This document shows positions 35,805 through 42,828 of a DNA stretch of 64,000 nt, one piece after another; positions within the stretch are counted from its first letter, which is position 1; each line of letters begins with the position of its first letter. Source of the DNA: Leifsonia xyli. Lineage in GTDB: Bacteria > Actinomycetota > Actinomycetes > Actinomycetales > Microbacteriaceae. Position numbers and translations under genes: made by a program. Under the pieces are notes generated by a model that worked only from the letters and a program-made list of their open reading frames with translations, was not told where the DNA came from and did no database searches. The stretch is taken from NCBI GenBank assembly GCA_001647635.1, contig CP014761.1, forward strand, positions 2,790,001-2,854,000, written 5' to 3'.

Positions 35805-35848
35805 GTCAGTATTCTGACATACAGTGAGTCATGTCAGAAAACTGACAC
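35803..35848. promoter_or_regulatory. Twin MarR operators
   Basis: Two palindromes: ATGTCAG-TATT-CTGACAT at 35803-35820 and ATGTCAG-AAAA-CTGACAC at 35831-35848, with centres 28 bp apart. They fill the space between the divergent MarR and VOC genes. One overlaps the MarR start codon. Confidence 0.88.
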
Positions 35849-35866
35849 GCGACGAAGGAGAACACC

Positions 35867-36235
35867 ATGCCCGCCATCGGACCCGACTTCATCTCGCTGC
35901 AGGTGCGAGACCTCGACGCCTCACAGCGGTTCTACGAGCGGTACCTCGGGCTGGTCCGCTCGCCCGCCGGCCCTCCGCACGCCGTCGTCTTCGAGGCGTC
36001 GCCGGTCGCCTTCGCGCTGCGCGACCCGCTGCCCGGCACCGACCTCGCCTCGCTGACGCAGCCGGGGATCGGGGTCGCACTCTGGCTGAAGGCGACCGAC
36101 GTGCAGGCGATCCACGACGCTCTCGAGGCGGATGGCCACACCATCGTCTCCGAGCCGGTCGACGGGCCATTCGGCCGGACCTTCACGTTCGCCGACCCCG
36201 ACGGCTACCACGTGACACTGCACGATCGCAGCTAG
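35867..36235 (+). CDS. VOC family protein
   Basis: A 122-residue glyoxalase/bleomycin-resistance/dioxygenase fold protein. It starts IGPDFISLQVRDLDASQRFY and ends TFTFADPDGYHVTLHD, the typical metal-binding and fold-closing segments. Divergent from MarR with operators between. Role could be detoxification of the MarR ligand, but that is inference. Confidence 0.87.
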   Translation: MPAIGPDFISLQVRDLDASQRFYERYLGLVRSPAGPPHAVVFEASPVAFALRDPLPGTDLASLTQPGIGVALWLKATDVQAIHDALEADGHTIVSEPVDGPFGRTFTFADPDGYHVTLHDRS

Positions 36236-36247
36236 CGCCCGCGAGGA

Positions 36248-36281
36248 CCAGAGCCGGACCGATCGCTCGACCCGGCTCTGG
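36248..36281 (+). terminator. Terminator after VOC gene
   Basis: Perfect 10-bp stem (CCAGAGCCGG / CCGGCTCTGG) with a 14-base loop, 12 bp after the VOC stop. No T run of note. Confidence 0.7.
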
Positions 36282-36365
36282 CACTGTTCCCCATACCCGT
36301 AGCTACGGGGAGCCCCAGAATATCGCTTCACCGGCGTGTCATCGGGTGTGGGTAGCATCCGTCCC

Positions 36366-37469
36366 ATGAGCGATGGGGAACTGACGGTGTACCGCTCGGG
36401 AGCGCTGCATCCGTACTGGGGGAAGACCGGGCACTACACGATCGCGTCGTTCGCGTGCGAGCAGGTCCCGGAGGGTGCGCTGCGGACGCTGCTGGCGGCG
36501 AACGCCGACCGGATCAGCGTGCGCATCGGACCGCAGGGGCGGGAGGTGTCGGCCGAGCTGCGCGACGCGAACGCTCAGAAGGGATTCGTCCCGCTGGCCG
36601 ACGTGCCGGACCTGATCTGGAAGAACCTGCCCTCGGCGGTGCCGGGCGGCCGCGACACCGCCTTCCGCTCCGGCCCTGAGCACCCCAACCATTACGCGGA
36701 CATTGACCAGCCGCTCGTCGGCGCCACCCTGCGGGAGCGCTGCGTCGCCGATCCGGCGCAGGTCACCGTGCCGGTGTGGCAGGACTACTACACGCGGCTC
36801 GGGAAGACGGCGCCGGACGACCGCGGGCTGCTGCCGTTCCGCGTGCAGCAGTTCTTCGGCGAGCTGGTCGCCGCCGCGCGGGCGGGAGACGCGGTGCGGT
36901 TCGTCGCGGCGGCCGGACTCGTCGCCCACTACGTCGGCGACGCGTGCCAGCCGCTCCACGGGTCGTACCTGTCCGACGGGCTCCCGGACGGCACCGGCAA
37001 GGGCGTGCACTCCGCGTACGAGACGACGATGGTCGACCGCCACGAGACCGAGCTCGTCGAGGGGATCGCGGCGGCGCTCCCGAAGGCGACGTGGCCGGCG
37101 CCGCTCGGCACGGCCGCGGACGCCGCCGTCGCCGTCGTCGCGCTGATGGACCGATCGGCCCGGGCCGTCGACCCTCGCGCGCTGGTGGAGGCGTACGCCG
37201 CGGTCGCGAGCAAGCCCGACGACGCCTCTGTCGCCGTGACCGACGCGCTGTGGGGCGACTTCGGCGCGCAGACCGCGGGCCTGATGGTGGACGGCGCGGT
37301 CACCCTGGCGGGGCTGTGGCACAGCGCGTGGACTCTGGGCGGCGGGGACGACACGGTGGACGCCTCGCGTCTGGTCGCCATCGACACCGAAGACCTGCAG
37401 CACCTGTACGAGCAGCCGACCTTCGTGCCGTCCCTCACGCTGGACGAGATCGGGGCGGTGCTGGGCTGA
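36366..37469 (+). CDS. Zinc-dependent phospholipase C / S1-P1 nuclease fold protein
   Basis: A 367-residue protein. The zinc ligands of the fold can be placed: Trp and His in YWGKTGHYTI, His/Asp in HPNHYADID, HxxxDxxxxxH in HYVGDACQPLH, and His/Glu in GVHSAYE. The Glu in the last motif fits Bacillus PC-PLC better than P1 nuclease (Asp). There is no signal peptide, and the Trp that should be the mature N-terminus is about residue 17. So it is either cytoplasmic or exported by another route. Confidence 0.75.
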   Translation: MSDGELTVYRSGALHPYWGKTGHYTIASFACEQVPEGALRTLLAANADRISVRIGPQGREVSAELRDANAQKGFVPLADVPDLIWKNLPSAVPGGRDTAFRSGPEHPNHYADIDQPLVGATLRERCVADPAQVTVPVWQDYYTRLGKTAPDDRGLLPFRVQQFFGELVAAARAGDAVRFVAAAGLVAHYVGDACQPLHGSYLSDGLPDGTGKGVHSAYETTMVDRHETELVEGIAAALPKATWPAPLGTAADAAVAVVALMDRSARAVDPRALVEAYAAVASKPDDASVAVTDALWGDFGAQTAGLMVDGAVTLAGLWHSAWTLGGGDDTVDASRLVAIDTEDLQHLYEQPTFVPSLTLDEIGAVLG

Positions 37470-37474
37470 CGCCA

Positions 37475-37507
37475 GGAAGCGGCAGCCCGAGACGGACTGC
37501 CGCTTCC
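37475..37507. terminator. Bidirectional terminator
   Basis: Perfect 11-bp stem (GGAAGCGGCAG / CTGCCGCTTCC) with an 11-base loop between the convergent phospholipase-like and GH3 genes. Confidence 0.82.
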
Positions 37508-37526
37508 CGATATTCGCTAGGGTACG

Positions 37527-39773
37527 TCAGCCTGCGACCGTGAAGGTCGCGGCGAGCGACGCCTTCGACGAGTCGCCCACCGTGACGCGGTAGGTGCCCG
37601 GGGCCGTGGTCCAGGCGTTCGCCGCGGTGCTGTAGTACGACAGCGGCTTGTCGACCGAGGTCGGATCGATCGTCACCGTGACGCGCTTGCTCTCGCCGCC
37701 GCGCAGGGTCACGGGCTCGAACGACACCAGGCGGGAGCCCGGCTCACCGGTGGACGCCGGAAGAGTCAGGTACACCTGCGGCGTCGTCGTCCCGGTCGTC
37801 TTGCCGGTGTTCGTCACCGTGAACGACACCTTGAGCGACGTGTTGGCCTTGTTGATCACGGCCGGCGCGAGCTGCAGCTTGCTGTAGTCGAACGCGGTGT
37901 ACGAGAGGCCGTACCCGAACGGGAACAGCGGCTCCACGCCGTTGCTCTGGTACCACTTGTAGCCGATCGCCAGGCCCTCGCTGTACTGCACCTGGCGGAT
38001 GGACTTGTCTCCGGCGGGGCGTGCGACCTGCCCGTTGACGAGTCCGGGGTACTGCGCCGGGGTGTTCGTGGGCGTCTCGGCGAGCGACTTCGGGAAGGTG
38101 ATCGGGAGCTTGCCGCTGAAGTTCGCGTCTCCGTAGATCAGCCGGGCCAGTGCTGTGCCGCCCTGCTCGCCCGGGTACCACGCCTGGATGACGCCCTTCA
38201 CCGACGAGAGCCACGGCATGTCGGTCGCGGATCCGGTCTCGAGCACCGCCACGGTGTTCGGGTTGGCTGCGGCGACGGTCGCGATGAGAGCGTCCCCGTT
38301 GCCGTCGAGCGAGAGCGAGGTGCGGTCGGCGCCCTCGCCCTGCACGTCGTAGCCGAACACGATCGCCACATCCGCCTTCGCCGCGGCTGCGGCGGCGGCC
38401 GCCGGGTCGGAGCCGCTGTCGAACGTCACCGTCGCGCCGGCCTTCGCGGCTCGCTCGGTGATCGCATCCAGGGGCGCCACGACGTTCGGGCAGGCGGTCG
38501 CCGGTCCGAAGTTGTGGATGGCGCAGACTGTCGCAGCGCTGACGCCGTTGGTCGGGGTCTTGGACGCGGTCGGGCCGATGATCGCGATCGTCTTCGTCTT
38601 CTTCGTGAGCGGCAGGACGCTGTCGGTGTTCTGCAGCAGGACGGCGCCGCGCTCGGCGATCCGCTCGGCGACGCTCCGGTTGGCCGCGTTGGAGGCGCTG
38701 GTGCTCGGCGTGGTGGGCAGCGGGTGATCGAACAGCCCGGTCCGGATGTACGACATGACTACGCGCGACGCCGCGGCGTCCACCTGGGCGATGCTGGTCG
38801 AGCCGTTGTCGATCGCCGCCCGGATGTTGGCCGGCGTGTAGTAGATCGGGCGGTTGAGCTCCTGGTCGAGACCCGCGTTCAGCGACGGCGCGGTCGAATG
38901 GACGGACCCGAAGTCGGAGACCACGTAGCCGTCCCAGCCGCCCGCCTTCAGCAGGTTGTTCAGGATCGTGTTCTCGCACGCATACACGCCGTTCACTTGG
39001 TTGTACGAGCACATGACGCCGGCCGGATCGCTCTTCTGCACCGCGATCTGGAAGGCCAGGTCGTACACCTCGCGCAACGTGCGGCCGTCGAGGTTCGACG
39101 AGCTGGTCTGGCGGTCCAGCTCCTGCTCGTTGGCGATGTAGTGCTTCAGCACCGACATCACCGGCTCCTCCGGGTTGCCGGTCTGGATGCCGGAGGTCTG
39201 CGCCGCCGCCAGGTCGCCGCTGAGCAGCGAGTCCTCGCCGAACGAGTCGGTGATCCGACCGTCCAGCACGGTGCGTGCGGAGGTGATCTGCGGCGAGAGG
39301 AGGCCGTTGAGGCCGGAGCGGAACGCCTCGTCGCCCTGCGCCTTACCCTTCGCGTAGGCCAGGTCGGCGTCGAACGACGACGCGAGCGACAGCTGGGCCG
39401 GGAAGATCGTGACGCCGGATGCGCCACGGACGTAGTCGGGACCGTCAGAGTAGACGACCTTGGGCGTGCACGGCACCTGCGCCGGATAGGTCACGCCGTT
39501 GAACGTCGTCTGCGTCGGGTTGTTCGCCGCCTGCTCGTCCAGCCAGCGGAGCTTCTGGTCCAGCGTGCTCGCCGCGAGCAGCAGCTGGGCGCGCTTCTGG
39601 GGCGACTTCGTGGTGTCCATCCACGGGCAGCCCGCGGGCACCTTGTCGGAGCGGACCGCGGGGTAGGGGCCCGATGCGAGCGCCGGCCCGGCGGTGATCG
39701 CGCCGGCGAGCAGGCCGACCGCAGTGGCGGGAACGACCCACCGCCGGAGTCGGGTGGTGAACGGTCTGGTCAT
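37527..39773 (-). CDS. Secreted beta-glucosidase, GH3
   Basis: A 748-residue exported enzyme. The signal peptide ends GPALASGPYP. The GH3 N-terminal barrel carries the nucleophile in GYVVSDFGSVHS, followed by the alpha/beta sandwich and a C-terminal fibronectin type III-like domain (about residues 650-745). It would cut terminal beta-glucose, or related sugars, from plant glycosides outside the cell. It follows a LacI gene, with two operator sites between them. Confidence 0.92.
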   Translation of the reverse strand: MTRPFTTRLRRWVVPATAVGLLAGAITAGPALASGPYPAVRSDKVPAGCPWMDTTKSPQKRAQLLLAASTLDQKLRWLDEQAANNPTQTTFNGVTYPAQVPCTPKVVYSDGPDYVRGASGVTIFPAQLSLASSFDADLAYAKGKAQGDEAFRSGLNGLLSPQITSARTVLDGRITDSFGEDSLLSGDLAAAQTSGIQTGNPEEPVMSVLKHYIANEQELDRQTSSSNLDGRTLREVYDLAFQIAVQKSDPAGVMCSYNQVNGVYACENTILNNLLKAGGWDGYVVSDFGSVHSTAPSLNAGLDQELNRPIYYTPANIRAAIDNGSTSIAQVDAAASRVVMSYIRTGLFDHPLPTTPSTSASNAANRSVAERIAERGAVLLQNTDSVLPLTKKTKTIAIIGPTASKTPTNGVSAATVCAIHNFGPATACPNVVAPLDAITERAAKAGATVTFDSGSDPAAAAAAAAKADVAIVFGYDVQGEGADRTSLSLDGNGDALIATVAAANPNTVAVLETGSATDMPWLSSVKGVIQAWYPGEQGGTALARLIYGDANFSGKLPITFPKSLAETPTNTPAQYPGLVNGQVARPAGDKSIRQVQYSEGLAIGYKWYQSNGVEPLFPFGYGLSYTAFDYSKLQLAPAVINKANTSLKVSFTVTNTGKTTGTTTPQVYLTLPASTGEPGSRLVSFEPVTLRGGESKRVTVTIDPTSVDKPLSYYSTAANAWTTAPGTYRVTVGDSSKASLAATFTVAG

Positions 39774-39823
39774 GTGAACTCCTCTTCGTCGAGAATTCCG
39801 GCCGGGCGATCCCCGTACCCGTC

Positions 39824-39844
39824 AGAACGATTTAAACGTTCTAA
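39824..39844. promoter_or_regulatory. LacI-type operator upstream of GH3
   Basis: Inverted repeat AGAACG / CGTTCT with TTTAAACGTTCTAA overlapping it (39831-39844). It matches the sites at 45503 and 45604. It lies 51 bp upstream of the GH3 start. Confidence 0.8.
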
Positions 39845-39887
39845 TGGTGGGCGACGGTATCGCATCACTCACGCGGAACGCAAGGGT

Positions 39888-39901
39888 TTTTAACGTTTCA
39901 G
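39888..39901. promoter_or_regulatory. Second LacI-type operator upstream of GH3
   Basis: TTTTAACGTTTCAG, matching TTAGAACGTTTCAA at 11 of 14 positions. It lies 115 bp upstream of the GH3 start, 57 bp from the other site. Confidence 0.6.
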
Positions 39902-39948
39902 AGTTCTCCGGGCGAACAGGCCCGGCTACCCCAGGGCGGGTGACGGGC

Positions 39949-41022
39949 TCAGACGGCCGACGTCGCCACCCGCTCGCGGCCCACAGTGCTCTCGCGCACG
40001 ACCAGGTGGGGAGCGAGCAGCACGCGGCGATGGACATGCCCGTCCTGCTCGTCGCGTAGCTCTCCCAGCAGCAGGTCGACGGCGGCCCGGCCCATCTCCT
40101 CGCCCTGCATGGCGACGGAGGTGAGCGGGATCGCGCCGCCCCACGCGGCGGAGTTGTGGTCGCAGCCCATGACCGCCACGTCCTCGGGGACGCGGATGCC
40201 GGCACTGGTGAGCTCGTTGATGATCGCCATGGCGAGCAGGTCGGTGACGGCGAGCACCGCATCCGGTCGTTCGTCCTCCGGCATCGCGGCGAGCTGACGT
40301 CCGGCGTCGGCGCCGCCGGGCGGGTCGAGGTCGTCGGTGTCGAGCTCCACCAGCTCGACCGCCCCGCCGGCCTCCTCGACGGCACGGCGCGCGCCGCGGC
40401 GGCGGTCGTGCACCGGCTGATAGTCGTCTCGCGCGGCGACGAAGGCGATGCGCGTCCGGCCGAGGTCGATGAGGTGCTTCGCGGCGATATAGCCGGCGCG
40501 TTCGTTGTCGATCAGCACGCGGCACGAGTCCGTCAGCCGCGAATCGAAGTTCACGACCACGACCGGGCGGCCGTGCCGTCGCACGCGGGCGATCTGCTCG
40601 TCGGACTCCTGCATCGGCGCCAGCACCACACCCGACACGCGAGCGCTGTCGAAGAAGGCGAGGTGCGCGTCCTGCATCTCGAGGGAGTTGTTCGCGCTCG
40701 CGAGCTGGAGGGTGAAGAGGTTCGCCTGCGCCTGGGTCTGGGCGCCGCGCGCCACATCGACGAAGAGCGAGTTGGTGAGATCGACGACGACGAGACCGAT
40801 CGTGCGCGCCTCGCCGGAGCGCAGGGCGCGGGCGGTCTGGTTGAGCGTGAAGCCGAGCTTCTCGATGGCGTCCTCGACCTTGCTGCGCGTGCTGTCCGCC
40901 ACCTTCTCCGGATGGTTCAAGACGTTGGACACCGTCGCGACCGACACGCCGGCCAGCTCGGCCACATGGTGCATGTTCGGCGGCCCGGAGGCGCCGCCCC
41001 GCACGCCGGTCTTGCGCATCAT
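39949..41022 (-). CDS. LacI-family regulator of rhamno-glucoside locus
   Basis: A 357-residue regulator. The HTH reads MHHVAELAGVSVATVSNVL, the hinge ALRSGEARTIGLVV, and the sugar-binding domain ends with VAVMGCDHNSAAWGG and an effector cleft. Located 9 bp after the GH78 pair, so co-transcribed with them. Four related operators before GH3, GH78 and the importer fit its control of the whole locus. Confidence 0.92.
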   Translation of the reverse strand: MMRKTGVRGGASGPPNMHHVAELAGVSVATVSNVLNHPEKVADSTRSKVEDAIEKLGFTLNQTARALRSGEARTIGLVVVDLTNSLFVDVARGAQTQAQANLFTLQLASANNSLEMQDAHLAFFDSARVSGVVLAPMQESDEQIARVRRHGRPVVVVNFDSRLTDSCRVLIDNERAGYIAAKHLIDLGRTRIAFVAARDDYQPVHDRRRGARRAVEEAGGAVELVELDTDDLDPPGGADAGRQLAAMPEDERPDAVLAVTDLLAMAIINELTSAGIRVPEDVAVMGCDHNSAAWGGAIPLTSVAMQGEEMGRAAVDLLLGELRDEQDGHVHRRVLLAPHLVVRESTVGRERVATSAV

Positions 41023-41031
41023 GCGAACATC

Positions 41032-42828
41032 CTAGGCGGAAGGCAGCCTCACGGAGAGCGCGGCGGCCCGCTCACCGCCCGGCACGACCAGCACGGCGCC
41101 CGGGGGCGCCTCCACGCTCACGCCGCGAGCGTCCGCGCGGACCACGATGTCGCCCTGGGGCGCGGGGATGCGCGCCTCCGCCCACTCCAGGTCGCCCAGG
41201 TGCGGGGCGACCGAGAACCGGGTCCAGCCGTCGGCGAGGGGGCGGATGCCGAGCACCGCCTCGGGCAGCAGGGCGGCGGGGGAGGACGACCAGGCGTGGC
41301 AGAGGCTCTTGCCGAATGGCCGGCCGTACATCTCGTAGGGGGAGAGTCCGGGCCGGTCGTCAGCGAACTCCTCCCAGAAGCTGCGTGCGCCGGCGTCGAT
41401 CATCCCGCCCCACAGCGCGCGGATGCGTTCGACCGCGGCGTCCTCCTCCCCGAGGGCGATGAGCGCGCGGAGCAGGAAGCCGGTCATGAACGGGGTGCCC
41501 GCCTGCGGCGTGCCCAGCAGGAGCTCTCGCCCTCCGGCGGTGAGACCGTCGTCGATGCCCGCCAGGACCGCGAGGAAGTTCGGGTACGACGACACCGGCG
41601 AGTTGCCGTCCGCGTACTCGCGCCAGGCGCCCGCCTCGGCGTCCCATGCCGTGCGCCGCAGCGAGGCGAGGACCGTCGCGGCCAGCGCGTCCCACCGCCA
41701 TCCGGCGGGGTCGCCGACGGTGCGCAGCACGCTCGCGGCGGAGCTCAGCGCCCAATACCAGAGCACCTGCAGCGCGGTGGAGTCGCGGCCCGTGTCGATG
41801 TGAACGCCCCAGTCGATGAAGACGAGGCGCTGGAAGTCGTCGCCGGTCGGCGCGGGACGAAGGAAGCCGTCCGCGCCCGCGAGACCGGCCAGCCGCTCGA
41901 CGAAGTCATGCACGTGGTCCGCCTCCGCTGCGAGGTAGGCGGAGGCGTCGAACGAGCGCGCGTAGAAGCCGGTCGCGATGAGCCACCAGAGCGAGTAGTC
42001 GGCGATGCCGTTCACGTAGCCCGAGGTCGGCCGGCCCAGCGCGGTGAGGCTGTCGGCGACGATCTCCCCGTCGCCGAAGGCGTAGGCGTTGGCGAGGACG
42101 TTCAGCGCCTGGTCGCCGATCCACGGCATCCGGTCGCGCTTCACTCCGTCGAGCATCAGCCCCTGCATGCAGGCGTGGAGGGTGTCGGCGCTGACCTCCC
42201 AGATCCGGGTCAGGCGTTCGTCGGAGCAGGCGAACGAGCCACGGCGGCGTACCGGACGCTGCGCGGCCTCCACGCTCACCGAGCCGAGCGGTCCGTCGCC
42301 CTCCACGCGGAGATAGCGGAAACCCAGGCGGTGCACCGTGGTCCACAGGCCGTCCGGACGACGGACGACATCGTGCCGCGTCTCGGCCAGCTCGGGATCC
42401 GCCAGTGCCTCCTCGCGCGACTCGCCGGAGGCGACCACCGGCTGCCCGGCCGCCGCGAACACCGGCCGTCCCAGCAGCGGCCCGTCCGCCTCCCAGAGTC
42501 CGTCGCGCAGTTCCAGAGGGATGCGGACGATCGGCTCGGGCTCGACGTGCGGTGCGGCGTCGCCGTGCGCCCGCAGCTCGCGGGCCGGCGTCCACTCTCC
42601 GCCGTCGAGCCGGGCCTCAACGGTGGCGGCGGGACGCTCCAGGACGAGGACGGGCGGCTCGCCGATGACGCGGAAGACCGGTCCGCCGTCGACCCGGAAG
42701 TCCGCCGCCGTCGCCATCCGCCCGGCGTTGCCCGTGTAGTCGACATGCCGGTTCGCCGCGAATCCCGCGCGTACGAGCTCGTGCAGCAGCCCGAGCTCGT
42801 ACTGGCGCGGCGGGTAGTACCAGATCAT
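41032..42828 (-). CDS. GH78-type alpha-L-rhamnosidase (short form)
   Basis: A 598-residue enzyme with an N-terminal beta domain (starts MIWYYPPRQYELGLLHELV) and an (alpha/alpha)6 barrel. DGVKRDRMPWIGDQALN is the GH78 catalytic signature, with other barrel residues in DYSLWWLIATGFY and the C-terminal beta domain at WTRFSVAPHLGDLEWAEA. It lacks the two long N-terminal domains of the partner. ATGA overlap with the upstream GH78 gene couples their translation. No signal peptide. Confidence 0.85.
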   Translation of the reverse strand: MIWYYPPRQYELGLLHELVRAGFAANRHVDYTGNAGRMATAADFRVDGGPVFRVIGEPPVLVLERPAATVEARLDGGEWTPARELRAHGDAAPHVEPEPIVRIPLELRDGLWEADGPLLGRPVFAAAGQPVVASGESREEALADPELAETRHDVVRRPDGLWTTVHRLGFRYLRVEGDGPLGSVSVEAAQRPVRRRGSFACSDERLTRIWEVSADTLHACMQGLMLDGVKRDRMPWIGDQALNVLANAYAFGDGEIVADSLTALGRPTSGYVNGIADYSLWWLIATGFYARSFDASAYLAAEADHVHDFVERLAGLAGADGFLRPAPTGDDFQRLVFIDWGVHIDTGRDSTALQVLWYWALSSAASVLRTVGDPAGWRWDALAATVLASLRRTAWDAEAGAWREYADGNSPVSSYPNFLAVLAGIDDGLTAGGRELLLGTPQAGTPFMTGFLLRALIALGEEDAAVERIRALWGGMIDAGARSFWEEFADDRPGLSPYEMYGRPFGKSLCHAWSSSPAALLPEAVLGIRPLADGWTRFSVAPHLGDLEWAEARIPAPQGDIVVRADARGVSVEAPPGAVLVVPGGERAAALSVRLPSA

